From contig NZ_AEJC01000173.1 of NCBI RefSeq assembly GCF_000317595.1, forward strand, positions 1 to 64,000: DNA of 64,000 bases, written 5' to 3'. Source of the stretch: Streptomyces ipomoeae 91-03. Its GTDB lineage: Bacteria; Actinomycetota; Actinomycetes; Streptomycetales; Streptomycetaceae. This document shows, piece after piece, positions 1 through 10,947 of this stretch. The notes beneath the pieces were generated by a model. That model was not told the origin of the DNA. It made no database searches and saw only the letters and a program-made list of their open reading frames with translations. A program made the position numbers and the translations under genes. Position 1 is the first letter of the stretch. Every line of letters begins with the position of its first letter.

Positions 1-1
1 G

Positions 2-2323
<2,322 letters not shown>

Positions 2324-2504
2324 CATGCCACCCGGGTCACGTGCTCGACCGCGGCCCGGGTCGGCGCCCGGACGAAGGGGTGCGGGCGGCGGTACGCGAT
2401 GTGACGGGGTGTCAGTGTCACTCTTTCGTGGCTCGTCGCACCGTCGTGCGCCGGGTAGCTGTCCTGCCGGAGGCGCACCGTATGCCTCCTGCCGGAGGCG
2501 AACC

Positions 2505-3206
2505 ATGGAACCGACCGCACAGACCGGGCCGACCGCACAGACCGGGCCGACCGCACAGGCCGGACCGACCGCACCGACCGCACCGACCCCGCAGAAACCC
2601 GAGCCCATGCCGGGCCGGGAGCCCGAGGGACGCCGTGCGTCCGCCCCCGCCCGGCGCCCGCACGCCGCACCGCGCCGGGCCCGGCAGCGGCTGACCACCC
2701 TGCTGTTCGCTCTGCTCGGCTGCGTGATCCTGCTCCTGTCGGGGATCGGGCTCGGCACGATGGGCGCCACGGTGATCGGCCTGAGCAGACTCGCGGAGCT
2801 GCGCGAGGGCTCGCCGCCGCCCGGAGCCTCCCCTCGGCCGGGCGGCGGCGGCCAGGCGCAGGCCGGCCCGTCCACGCCCGTCACCGAGTCGGCTGCCGGT
2901 GACGGGAGCCCGGTGCCGTCGGCCGGTGGTGACGCCGTACGCCCCGCCCTCGGCATCGAGGTCGTCGACGCCTCCGGAGTCAGAGGCGCGCGGGTCGTCG
3001 GCGTCCACGTCCCCGGCCCCGGCCATACGGCGGGTCTGGTCCGTGGTGATGTCGTGACCGCGTTCGCCGGAATCCGGGTCCGATCGGCGACCGACCTCGC
3101 GCGGGCGATCGCCACGGCACGCCCCGGGGTGGCGGTGGAACTCGTCGTGCGGCACGCGGACGGCGGCCGTCAGGAGTTGGCGGCGGTCCCCGGAGTGGTC
3201 ACCTGA
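2505..3206 (+). CDS. PDZ-domain membrane protein with repetitive N-terminus
   Basis: 233 aa from the ATG preceded by GGAGG, 5 nt spacing. Layout: N-terminal low-complexity Pro/Thr/Ala tail built of TAQTGP repeats (residues about 3-30), a basic stretch, one hydrophobic helix (about 63-95, LLFALLGCVILLLSGIGLG), a Pro/Gly/Ser-rich linker, and a C-terminal PDZ domain (about 145-230, with GIEVVDASGVRGARVVGVHVPGP split over the carboxylate-binding region and a typical HTAGLVRGDVVTAFAG segment). It resembles the C-terminal half of HtrA/DegP proteins but has no trypsin-like protease domain, so it is a PDZ-only membrane adaptor, function unknown. Topology is probably N-in, PDZ outside. Confidence 0.8.
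   Translation: MEPTAQTGPTAQTGPTAQAGPTAPTAPTPQKPEPMPGREPEGRRASAPARRPHAAPRRARQRLTTLLFALLGCVILLLSGIGLGTMGATVIGLSRLAELREGSPPPGASPRPGGGGQAQAGPSTPVTESAAGDGSPVPSAGGDAVRPALGIEVVDASGVRGARVVGVHVPGPGHTAGLVRGDVVTAFAGIRVRSATDLARAIATARPGVAVELVVRHADGGRQELAAVPGVVT
2511..2590 (+). repeat. 18-bp coding minisatellite (TAQTGP repeats)
   Basis: The unit gaccgcacagaccgggcc is repeated in tandem about twice exactly and then two or more times with substitutions, encoding TAQTGP-TAQTGP-TAQAGP-TAPTAP at the start of the PDZ protein. Seen directly. Confidence 0.8.
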
Positions 3207-3294
3207 GGAGCCCGCGCAGGAGTGTGTGGAGGCCGCCCGTCGAGGCAGCCGGCGGCCGGTGACCGGCAGGTCGTGCGCCGACCCCTGCCACGGC

Positions 3295-4050
3295 CTACGC
3301 CGCCACCCTGAAGTGGCTGGTCAAGCGCCCCTCGTCGTCCAGCACATGGAACGCCAGCCCGGGCGGCGCCTCGCGGTCGGCGACCTGCTCGCCCTCCCAG
3401 GGAAGCCGCAGCGTCCAGGTCACCCCCGGCCCCACGACGAGCGGCCGTCCCGCGAAGACGGTCGCGGCGGGTGTGTGGGCGTGCCCGGTGATGAGCCCCG
3501 CGATCTCCGGTCGGCGCCGCATCAGCCGGGCCAACGCGGCGGGCCGTCCCAGCCGGTACTCGTCCGGCAGCGGGTGGTGCAGCGCGACCGGCGGATGGTG
3601 GAAGGCGAGCAGTGCCGGTTGGTCGCCGTCGAGGCTGTCGAGCGTCTCCTCGATCCAGGCGTACGTCTGCGCGTCCAGCTCGCCCTCGTCCCGCCCGGGA
3701 ATGCTGGAGTCGCACATCAGTACGGCAGCGTCCGCGAAGACGTGCACGCTGTTGACCGGCCCCTCGGCGGCGGGCTCCCCGAGCAGCGCCTTGCGGTAGG
3801 CGGCCCGGCTGTCGTGGTTGCCCGGACAGGTGAGCACCGGGAAGGGGGCGCCGCCCTCGCGCAGACCGAGGATGCGCGCCGCCTCCTCGTACTCGTCCTC
3901 CGCGCCGTGGTCCGCGATGTCCCCGGTCACCAGCAACGCGTCCACTCGTCCCGGCAGCTCCCACAGCAGATCCCGTACGCGCTCGGCACGCCTGGTCGCC
4001 CTTTCGGTTCCGTCCAGATGCAGATCACTGATGTGCGCGAGTACGAGCAT
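3295..4050 (-). CDS. Calcineurin-like metallophosphoesterase (Icc/CpdA type)
   Basis: 251 aa. All binuclear-metal motifs are present in order: HISDLHLDG (D9, H11), VTGDIADHG, CPGNHDSR, and GHAHTPA near residue 180. These define the class III phosphodiesterase/Icc family, whose members hydrolyse cyclic nucleotides or other phosphodiesters; the actual substrate cannot be read from sequence. No signal peptide, so cytosolic. Transcribed divergently from the M24 peptidase gene across a 200-bp gap that carries a cluster of CATTAG-type inverted repeats. Confidence 0.9.
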   Translation of the reverse strand: MLVLAHISDLHLDGTERATRRAERVRDLLWELPGRVDALLVTGDIADHGAEDEYEEAARILGLREGGAPFPVLTCPGNHDSRAAYRKALLGEPAAEGPVNSVHVFADAAVLMCDSSIPGRDEGELDAQTYAWIEETLDSLDGDQPALLAFHHPPVALHHPLPDEYRLGRPAALARLMRRRPEIAGLITGHAHTPAATVFAGRPLVVGPGVTWTLRLPWEGEQVADREAPPGLAFHVLDDEGRLTSHFRVAA

Positions 4051-4084
4051 CGTCGTACGCCTCCCCTTGGCCCGCTAACCATGC

Positions 4085-4146
4085 CCTAATGGAACGCATG
4101 AATCTAAGCATTAGCTCTAATGGGTGTGCAATCCTCAACCATTAGG
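4085..4146. promoter_or_regulatory. Cluster of CCTAATGG/CATTAG inverted repeats (candidate operator)
   Basis: In an AT-richer stretch between divergent genes: CCTAATGG (4085-4092), CATTAG-ct-CTAATG (4109-4122, a perfect 6-2-6 palindrome) and CCATTAGG (4139-4146, the exact reverse complement of the first element). Four TAATG/CATTA half-sites in 62 bp imply a regulator binding site controlling one or both flanking genes. No regulator gene of this type lies next to it. Function is inferred. Confidence 0.5.
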
Positions 4147-4252
4147 TTTCCATGGCGGTTGACGCCATACCGCAATCGGCTCGCGTGCGCTGCGGCGGAG
4201 GGGCAGGATGCTCCCCGTAGCCCCAGGGAGCTCCGAGCACAGGGAGGCATGG

Positions 4253-5386
4253 ATGACCGGTCCCGCCGGCGGAGGGCCCGCGCCCTTCACCACCGACGAC
4301 TACCGGGCCCGGATGCGGCGGGCGGCGCGGGCCGCCGCGGACGCCGGGCTCGACGGGCTGCTGGTCGCGCCCGGCCCGGATCTGGTGTGGTTGACGGGGT
4401 ACCGGCCACCGGAGACCGAGCGGCTCACCCTGCTCGTACTGCGGGACGGCTCGGACCCGGTGCTGGTCGTGCCCGCGCTGGAGGCCCCGGACGCCGAGGA
4501 GGCACCCGGCGGACCCGCGCTCACCCTGCGGGACTGGGCCGACGGCAAGGACCCGTACGAGGCCGCCGTCTCCGTCCTCGGCCCGCGTGGCCGGTTCGGC
4601 GTCAGCGACAACGCCTGGGCGCTGCATCTGCTGGGCCTGCAGCGACGGCTGCCGGACACGGCGTACGTCGGGATCGGCGAGAGCCTGCCGATGCTGCGGG
4701 CCGTCAAGGACGCGGCCGAGCTGGAGCGGATGGCGGCCGCCGGCGCCGCCGCCGACGCGGCGTACGAGGAGATCCGGAAGGTTCGCTTCGCCGGTCGGCG
4801 GGAGAACGAGATCGCCGCCGATCTCGCCGAGCTGCTGCGCGGCTTCGGGCACTCCCAGGTCGACTTCACCATCGTCGCCTCCGGCCCGAACGGCGCCAAC
4901 CCGCACCACGAGGCCGGCGACCGGGTCGTCCGGCGCGGCGACATGGTCGTCCTCGACTTCGGCGGCCTCAAGGACGGCTACGGCTCCGACACCTCCCGCA
5001 CCGTCCACGTCGGCGAACCGGACCCCGAGGAGCGCGAGGTGCACGACATCGTGCGGGCCGCCCAGGAGGCGGGCTGCCGCGCGGTACGGCCGGGCGCAGC
5101 CTGCCAGGACGTGGACCGTGCCGCCCGCGCGGTCATCACCGAGGCCGGGTACGGCGACCGGTTCATCCACCGCACCGGGCACGGCATCGGCGTCACCACG
5201 CACGAACCGCCGTACATGGTCGAGGGCGAGGAACGCCCCCTCGTACCCGGCATGTGCTTCTCGGTCGAACCCGGCGTCTATCTGCCGGGCCGCTTCGGGG
5301 TGCGGATCGAGGACATCGTGACGGTCACGGAGGACGGCGGCCGACGCCTCAACAACACCCCGCGCGAAATGGCGATAGTGGACTGA
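4253..5386 (+). CDS. M24 family Xaa-Pro aminopeptidase
   Basis: 377 aa from the ATG that follows AGGGAGG by 5 nt; an upstream in-frame ATG at 4208 has no such site. Predicted to release N-terminal residues from Xaa-Pro peptides in the cytosol. Creatinase-like N-terminal domain (about 1-150) followed by the pita-bread catalytic domain. The five metal ligands are visible: Asp in VVLDFGG, Asp in GSDTSRT, His in RTGHGIG, Glu in SVEPGVY and Glu in RIEDIVTV. The next gene starts 47 nt downstream and may be cotranscribed. Confidence 0.92.
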   Translation: MTGPAGGGPAPFTTDDYRARMRRAARAAADAGLDGLLVAPGPDLVWLTGYRPPETERLTLLVLRDGSDPVLVVPALEAPDAEEAPGGPALTLRDWADGKDPYEAAVSVLGPRGRFGVSDNAWALHLLGLQRRLPDTAYVGIGESLPMLRAVKDAAELERMAAAGAAADAAYEEIRKVRFAGRRENEIAADLAELLRGFGHSQVDFTIVASGPNGANPHHEAGDRVVRRGDMVVLDFGGLKDGYGSDTSRTVHVGEPDPEEREVHDIVRAAQEAGCRAVRPGAACQDVDRAARAVITEAGYGDRFIHRTGHGIGVTTHEPPYMVEGEERPLVPGMCFSVEPGVYLPGRFGVRIEDIVTVTEDGGRRLNNTPREMAIVD

Positions 5387-5433
5387 GGAGCCCCCGAACC
5401 CCGAACGACCCTCCGGACGACAACGGCGCGACC

Positions 5434-6357
5434 ATGACCCAGGCACCGACACCCACCGCGGACACCGTCCGCCGACTCGTGCGCTCCCTGCTGAAGAGCG
5501 GGGGTGGGGGCGGTGAGGAACCGGATGTGCGGCCCCTCACCGAGGCGGGCGGGTCGCGCACCTGGTGGGTCGGCAGCCGCCATGTGCTGCGGCTCGCCCC
5601 CGACCGGCACGCCGTCGTACGCCAGCGGCGGGAACTGCGGCTACGGGACCTGGTCCGGCCGCACGTCGGGGTCGCCGTCCCGGTGAGCGTCGCGCACGGC
5701 GAGTGGTCCGGTGGGCTCACCTGCACGCTCGACACCAGGATCCCGGGGACGACCGCGCACGTGCACGACGTGTCGGCCGTGGGCGAGGCCGATCTGGCGG
5801 GGCTCCTCACGGGGCTGCGCGAGGTGCCGCTGAGGCAGGTGGAGGCGCTCGGGATGCCGCGGCTGGCGCCGCGCTCGCTGGAGGCCCTGCGCACGGCCGC
5901 CGTGCGCGCGGCGCGGGACCTCGCGGAGGCCGACGAGTTCAACGCCGCCCGGCTCGGGCAGCTCACCCCCGCGAACGCCGCGCAACTGACCGCGTCCGGC
6001 GCCGTTCTCGTCCACCACGGCCTTCGGGGCGAGCACCTTGTGGTCAGCGCCGATGGTCGGGTGCGCGGGGTTCTGGGCTGGGCCGACGCGGTCCTCGGCG
6101 ACCCCGCGGAGGACATCGCCGCCCTTGCCACGGCCGTCGGTTCCCCCGCCGCCGTACGCGCCGCCACCCTCGCGGGATACGGCGCCCGCCCCTGCCTGCG
6201 GGGGCTGTGGCTGGCCCGCTGCGACACGGTCATCGCTCTCGCGGGAGCCGTCCGGGGCGGCGCCGCCGCCCCGCCACCGGCCCTGCGGGATCGCCTGCGG
6301 CGCGCGTGGGAGGCGATCCTGCTGGAGAGGGTGACGGATCTGAGCGGCGAGGACTGA
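5434..6357 (+). CDS. APH-fold phosphotransferase family protein, probable pseudokinase
   Basis: 307 aa with the layout of aminoglycoside/choline kinase-like (APH) proteins: N-terminal lobe with a GGSRTWWVGSRHVLRLAP strand region, C-terminal lobe with the expected order of motifs. However the catalytic loop, normally HGDxxxxN, reads VHHGLRGEHLVV (about residue 193), so the catalytic Asp and the metal-binding Asn are absent, and the Asp of the D[FW]G-like motif is replaced (VLGWADAVLGDP, about residue 213). Only the trailing GDPAEDIA is kept. It is therefore probably not an active kinase; a binding or regulatory role is inference. It follows the M24 peptidase closely and converges on treZ. Confidence 0.72.
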   Translation: MTQAPTPTADTVRRLVRSLLKSGGGGGEEPDVRPLTEAGGSRTWWVGSRHVLRLAPDRHAVVRQRRELRLRDLVRPHVGVAVPVSVAHGEWSGGLTCTLDTRIPGTTAHVHDVSAVGEADLAGLLTGLREVPLRQVEALGMPRLAPRSLEALRTAAVRAARDLAEADEFNAARLGQLTPANAAQLTASGAVLVHHGLRGEHLVVSADGRVRGVLGWADAVLGDPAEDIAALATAVGSPAAVRAATLAGYGARPCLRGLWLARCDTVIALAGAVRGGAAAPPPALRDRLRRAWEAILLERVTDLSGED

Positions 6358-6379
6358 ACCTGTTCGCGGCTGCCACCGC

Positions 6380-8125
6380 TCACGGCACCGTCAGCACCAC
6401 GCACGACTCCCCGCCCAAGGTCAGCACCCCGTCCGCCGCCGGCCCCTCCAGCGGCTCCCAGGCCGCCAGCACCCTCGCACGGGGCACCCCCAACGGAATC
6501 GCGGCCGGCGCCTCGCCGAGGTTCACGGCGACCCGTACATCCCCCCGCCGGAAACCGAACCACCGGGCCTCCTCGTCGTACGTGACCTTGACGTCGGCGA
6601 GGTCGGGGTCGGAGAGGTCGGGATGGGCGTGCCGGAGGGCGATGAGTTCGCGGTACCAGGCGAGGACACGGGCATGGGGCTCGCGCGAGGGCTCGGACCA
6701 GTCGAGGCAGGAGCGGTCACGGGTCGCCGGGTCCTGCGGATCCGGCACATCCTCCTCGGCCCACCCGTGCGCCGCGAACTCCCGCCGCCGCCCCCGCCGT
6801 ACCGCCTCCGCCAGCTCCGGATCGGTGTGGTCGGTGAAGAACTGCCAGGGCGTACCGGCGGCCCACTCCTCGCCCATGAAGAGCATCGGCGTGAAGGGCC
6901 CGGTGAGCACCAGCGTCGCCGCGCAGGCCAGCATCCCGGGGGAGAGGGACGCGGAGAGGCGGTCGCCCTGGGCGCGGTTGCCGACCTGGTCGTGGGTCTG
7001 GGCATAGCCGAGCAGCCGGTGCGCGGAGACCCGCGTACGGTCCAGGGAGCGGCCATGGCGGCGGCCTCGGAAGGACGAGTACGTGCCGTCGTGGAAGAAA
7101 CCGCCGGTCACCGTCTTCGCCAGCCCGGCCAGCCCGGCCCGCGCGAAATCCTCGTAGTAGCCCTGCGACTCACCCGTCAGGGTGGTGTGCAGCGTGTGGT
7201 GGAAGTCGTCGTTCCACTGCGCGTGCAGCCCGAGGCCGCCCTGCGCGCGCGAGGTGACGAGCCGGGGGTCGTTGAGGTCGGACTCGGCGATCAGGAACAA
7301 CGGCCGCCCCACCTCGGCGGCGAGTACGTCCACCGCCGTCGACAGCTCCTCCAGGAAGTGGTACGCGCGGGTGTCCCGCAGCGCGTGCACCGCGTCCAGG
7401 CGCAGCCCGTCGAGCCGGTAGTCCCGCAGCCACGCGAGCGCGCTGCCGACGAAGTACGCCCGCACCTCGTCCGAGCCGGGCGCGTCCAGGTTGACGGCCG
7501 CGCCCCAGGGCGTGTGGTGCCGCTCGGTGAAGTACGGGCCGAACACCGGCAGGTAGTTGCCGGAAGGACCCAGGTGGTTGTGGACCACGTCGAGCACGAC
7601 CCCGAGGCCCAGCTCGTGCGCCGCGTCCACGAACCGCTTCAGGGCCTCCGGGCCGCCGTACGGCTCGTGCACGGCCCAGAGGGACACGCCCTCGTAGCCC
7701 CAGCCATGGGTCCCGGGGAAAGGGCACAGCGGCATCAACTGCACATGGGTGACGCCGAGTTCGGACAGGTGCCCGAGTCGCCCGGCCGCCGCGTCCAGGG
7801 TGCCCTCGGGCGTGTACGTGCCCACGTGCAGCTCGTACAGCACCGCGCCCGGCAGCCCGCGCCCCGCCCATGGCGCCCGCCACGTGTACCGGCCGTGGTC
7901 GACGACCGCGCTCAGCCCGTCCGGGCCGTCCGGCTGGCGGCGCGAGCGCGGATCGGGGCGCACCGGGCCGTCGTCGACGGCGAACCCGTAGCGCGTCCCG
8001 TCCGTCGCCTCCGCCTCGGCGATCCACCAGCCCGCGCGCTCCGGATCGCGCTCCATCGCATGCACGGCGCCCGCGCGGTGGAGCGTCATACGGTCGGCCT
8101 GCGGTGCCCACACCTCGAACTGCAC
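6380..8125 (-). CDS. treZ: Malto-oligosyltrehalose trehalohydrolase
   Basis: GH13 enzyme that releases trehalose from maltooligosyl trehalose made by TreY; cytosolic. 581 aa: N-terminal CBM48-like beta domain (FEVWAPQADRMTLH at the start), TIM barrel with VVLDVVHNHLG, the nucleophile segment DGLRLDAVHA, and the acid/base region LIAESDLNDPR, then GYAQTHDQVGNRAQGDR containing the conserved HD. Length and the ESDLNDPR motif are diagnostic for TreZ. GTG start with GGGAGAA upstream. It is separated from treY/treX by the M14/FHA genes but on the same strand. Confidence 0.95.
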   Translation of the reverse strand: MQFEVWAPQADRMTLHRAGAVHAMERDPERAGWWIAEAEATDGTRYGFAVDDGPVRPDPRSRRQPDGPDGLSAVVDHGRYTWRAPWAGRGLPGAVLYELHVGTYTPEGTLDAAAGRLGHLSELGVTHVQLMPLCPFPGTHGWGYEGVSLWAVHEPYGGPEALKRFVDAAHELGLGVVLDVVHNHLGPSGNYLPVFGPYFTERHHTPWGAAVNLDAPGSDEVRAYFVGSALAWLRDYRLDGLRLDAVHALRDTRAYHFLEELSTAVDVLAAEVGRPLFLIAESDLNDPRLVTSRAQGGLGLHAQWNDDFHHTLHTTLTGESQGYYEDFARAGLAGLAKTVTGGFFHDGTYSSFRGRRHGRSLDRTRVSAHRLLGYAQTHDQVGNRAQGDRLSASLSPGMLACAATLVLTGPFTPMLFMGEEWAAGTPWQFFTDHTDPELAEAVRRGRRREFAAHGWAEEDVPDPQDPATRDRSCLDWSEPSREPHARVLAWYRELIALRHAHPDLSDPDLADVKVTYDEEARWFGFRRGDVRVAVNLGEAPAAIPLGVPRARVLAAWEPLEGPAADGVLTLGGESCVVLTVP

Positions 8126-8318
8126 GGAACGGTTCTCCCTCGGCTGCCGGTCGTGATGGTCGGGTGGTCAGGAGGTAGCCCGTCCATCGTGCGGCAAACG
8201 GGATCAATTCTCCTTCGGAACGGTGAGTTTGCCGCTCATGTCCACCGGAGTGTCCGCAGATGGTCACCGTTTACGCGTCTTCTGGACACCCCGGCCCCAC
8301 TGACCGACAATCACCTGC

Positions 8319-8870
8319 GTGACGTCGTCTTTCGAGTTCCACACGTACCCCGCGCGGCTGTCGGACGCGGAGCGCGACCGCGCGCTGAGGGTGCTCCGTG
8401 ACGGCGTCGCCCTGGGCCGGCTGTCCCACGACACGTTCATCCGCCGCATGGAGCTGGCGCTCATCGCCCGCCGCTCCGACGAACTCGCCGCGCTCACCGC
8501 CGATCTGCCCGTCGAGAACCGCTGGTCCCGGCTGGTCCTCGGCACCGTCGGCGCCATCTCCGGCTTCGGGGTGAAACTGCGCCGCGCCTGGCAGGCCGAG
8601 CGGCTCCCCAAGCTCCAACTGCCGCACCCGGCGAGCGGCCACGCCCTGCGCATAGGCCGCGACCCGGCGAACGGGCTCCGGCTCAGCCACGAGACGGTCT
8701 CCCGCGTCCACGCCGAGCTGACCCGGCAGGGCGGCATGTGGATCCTGCGCGACCTCGGCTCCACCAACGGCACCACCGTCAACGGACGACGGGTCATCGG
8801 CGCGGCCGTCGTCCGCGACGGCGACCAGGTGAGTTTCGGCCGCATGGCGTTCCGCCTCTCCTCCGACTGA
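8319..8870 (+). CDS. DUF1707 and FHA domain protein
   Basis: 183 aa. The N-terminus (about 10-64: ARLSDAERDRALRVLRDG, then LSHDTFIRRMELALIARRSDEL) is the DUF1707/SHOCT-like actinobacterial domain. The C-terminus (about 105-180) is an FHA phosphothreonine-binding domain with IGRDPANG, SHETVSRVHAEL and DLGSTNGTTVNGR, so all recognition-loop residues (Gly-Arg, Ser-Arg-x-His, Asn-Gly) are kept. It should dock on Thr-phosphorylated partners of Ser/Thr kinases; no kinase gene is nearby. GTG start with no clear ribosome site, possibly leaderless. Divergent from treZ. Confidence 0.88.
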   Translation: MTSSFEFHTYPARLSDAERDRALRVLRDGVALGRLSHDTFIRRMELALIARRSDELAALTADLPVENRWSRLVLGTVGAISGFGVKLRRAWQAERLPKLQLPHPASGHALRIGRDPANGLRLSHETVSRVHAELTRQGGMWILRDLGSTNGTTVNGRRVIGAAVVRDGDQVSFGRMAFRLSSD

Positions 8871-9021
8871 CCCGCCCATCCGACCCACCACAAAGCTCTG
8901 GCCTGGGATTTACCCAGCGAGTTTCTCAACTCTCCTTCCCATCCAAGGTGTTGACGTACGTTCTCGGCCATGACTGACTGTGCGTACACCATGTACATGA
9001 GGTGAACCGACGGCATCACCC

Positions 9022-10416
9022 ATGGGGAGGTGTGCCCTGCCGCCACTTCTCCGCTACCCGACCGTGGACGAACTGTCCGCCCGCGCCGCGACACTCGTCG
9101 CCCGACATCCGCACCGCGCCCGACTGCGCCGCGTGGGCACCTCACGGGCGCGCACACCGATGTGGCTGCTGTCCGTCGGCCACGGCAGCCGCCACGCCCT
9201 GATCGTCGCGGGCCCGCACGCCAACGAACCCGTGGGCGGCGCCACCGTCCTCCGCCTCGCCGAACGGGCCCTGGCCGACCGCCGGTTCACCGAGGACGCC
9301 GACACCACCTGGAACCTGCTGCTCTGCCTCGACCCCGACGGCTCCCACCGCAACGAGGGCTGGCTGTCCGGCCCGTACACCCTCGGCCACTACTTCCGTA
9401 ACTTCTTCCGCCCCGGCTTCCTCGAACAGCCCGAGTGGCTGCCCGACGGCGCCGCCGGGGCCGTCCTGCCGGAGACCCGCGTCCTGCTCGACCTCCAGGA
9501 CGAGCTGCGCCCCTTCTTCCAGTGCTCGCTGCACGGCGTCGACGTCGGCGGCGGCTTCGTCGAGCTGACCCGCGAACTGCCCGGCCTCGCCGAGCGCGTC
9601 GCCCACACCGCCGCCCACCTCGGCATCCCGCGCGAGCTCGGCCCGTACGACACCCTGTACTGGCCGCGCCTCGGCCCCGCCGTCTACCGCATCCCGCCCC
9701 CGCGCCGCGGTGACCTGGCCGCCGCCATCACCGAGGCCGCTGTCGAGTCCACCTGGTACCACCCGCACCGCTACGGCACGGTCACCGCCGTCGTCGAGGC
9801 CCCCATGTGGGGCGTGACCGCGGTGGAGGACGGCTCCCCGAGCCCCGACCCCGACGCCGTCCTGCGCACCGTCAGCCGGACGCTCCGCCACGACACCCGG
9901 CTCCTCGAGGACATCCTCGCCCGCATACGCCCCTCGGTGAGCGCCGGCCCGGACGCCGCCCGCCTCCTCGCCCCGGTCGACGACTATTTACTGGTCGGCC
10001 CCGGCCTCGCCGACTCCTGGGACCCCGACGTCCCCGACGGCACCGCCCGACCACTGCCCCCGCTCGACACCGCCCGCCTCACCACCCTCGGCATCTCCGG
10101 CCGCCGCGTCGCCCTGCGCACCGCCGGCCTGCTGCACCAGCTGGTCACCCGCGCCGGACGCGACCCCGCCGGCGTACTGCCCGAGCTGGACCGGCTCATC
10201 GACGACTGGTGCGCCGACTACCGCGACGGCTACGGGGCCCGCTGGATCCCGGTCACCCGCCAGGCCCAGTACCAGACCCACGTGGTCCTCGCCGCGTTCG
10301 AACTGGCGGCGGAGCGCGAACGAGAAGAGACCACCGTGGTGGATTCCCCTGTGGGCTCCCGTTCGGGTGAGCCGGACTGGAGTTCCGAGCCCGCCGTGCC
10401 GATGCACCGGGAATGA
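9022..10416 (+). CDS. M14 family zinc carboxypeptidase-like protein (copy 1)
   Basis: 464 aa, predicted cytosolic (no signal peptide). Zinc ligands are visible as HANE (GPHANEPVGG, about residue 70) and a downstream His in CSLHGVDVGGGF (about 175); TAVVEAPMWG (about 255) supplies the expected catalytic Glu. The C-terminal third after about residue 290 is a helical extension shared with the second copy at 10948-12216. The start is uncertain: the GGGGAGG motif lies inside the first codons of the ATG at 9022, so a slightly downstream non-ATG start is possible. Its last bases overlap the next start codon (ATGA), so the SSI-type inhibitor is translationally coupled to it. Confidence 0.85.
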   Translation: MGRCALPPLLRYPTVDELSARAATLVARHPHRARLRRVGTSRARTPMWLLSVGHGSRHALIVAGPHANEPVGGATVLRLAERALADRRFTEDADTTWNLLLCLDPDGSHRNEGWLSGPYTLGHYFRNFFRPGFLEQPEWLPDGAAGAVLPETRVLLDLQDELRPFFQCSLHGVDVGGGFVELTRELPGLAERVAHTAAHLGIPRELGPYDTLYWPRLGPAVYRIPPPRRGDLAAAITEAAVESTWYHPHRYGTVTAVVEAPMWGVTAVEDGSPSPDPDAVLRTVSRTLRHDTRLLEDILARIRPSVSAGPDAARLLAPVDDYLLVGPGLADSWDPDVPDGTARPLPPLDTARLTTLGISGRRVALRTAGLLHQLVTRAGRDPAGVLPELDRLIDDWCADYRDGYGARWIPVTRQAQYQTHVVLAAFELAAEREREETTVVDSPVGSRSGEPDWSSEPAVPMHRE

Positions 10417-10841
10417 CACACACCACCCACGCCGTACGCCACGCCGTCCTCGCGACCCTCGCACTCCTCACGGTCGGTGCCTCGGCCCCGGCCGACACCG
10501 AGTCCACCTTCCCGGGCAACTGGCTCTACGTCTCCCTCACCCGCGACGGCGCCCAGGCCGGCGCCATCCGAAGCGCGCTCCTCCTCTGCGACCCACCCCA
10601 GGGCCACACCCGGGCCGCCCAGGCCTGCGCGGAACTCCGCGACGCCGACGGGGACATCAACCGCATCCCCCACAAGAACTCCATCTGCACCCAGATCTAC
10701 GCCCCGATCCGCGCGACGGCCCGCGGCGAGTGGAACGGCAGACAGGTGACGTACGAGCAGACGTTCGCGAACGGGTGCGTACTGACGGCGAGAACGGGGG
10801 CGGTGTTCGCCCTGTCGGATGAGAGTCCTGCGGCGCCCTGA
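10413..10841 (+). CDS. Streptomyces subtilisin inhibitor (SSI) family protease inhibitor
   Basis: 142 aa: secretion signal (about 1-26, ending in VGASA) then an SSI domain of about 110 residues. Four cysteines in the family spacing (LLLC, QAC, SIC, NGC) should give the two conserved disulfides, and the family tail TYEQTFANGCVLTARTGAVFAL is intact. Family members bind subtilisin-like serine proteases as dimers outside the cell. The reactive-site segment, C-P-M-V-Y in SSI, reads C-T-Q-I-Y here, giving Gln at P1, an uncommon residue. Coupled by an ATGA overlap to a cytosolic M14-like metallopeptidase, an odd partnership. Confidence 0.9.
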   Translation: MTHTTHAVRHAVLATLALLTVGASAPADTESTFPGNWLYVSLTRDGAQAGAIRSALLLCDPPQGHTRAAQACAELRDADGDINRIPHKNSICTQIYAPIRATARGEWNGRQVTYEQTFANGCVLTARTGAVFALSDESPAAP

Positions 10842-10842
10842 A

Positions 10843-10853
10843 AGGGGCGCGGG
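10843..10853 (+). repeat. Partial copy of the AGGGGCGCGGGG intergenic element
   Basis: An 11-nt piece (AGGGGCGCGGG) of the longer element found complete at 14818-14845 and inverted at 19532-19559; here directly after the SSI stop codon in the 106-bp convergent gap. Short enough that chance is possible. Confidence 0.35.
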
Positions 10854-10947
10854 CTGTATCGATGTGCCGGTCCGCCGAGGGGGCGCGCCCAGCCACGACG
10901 CCGCCGCACCCGCCCGGAGCGACCCATCGCGGCACCCCAGTGGGCGA

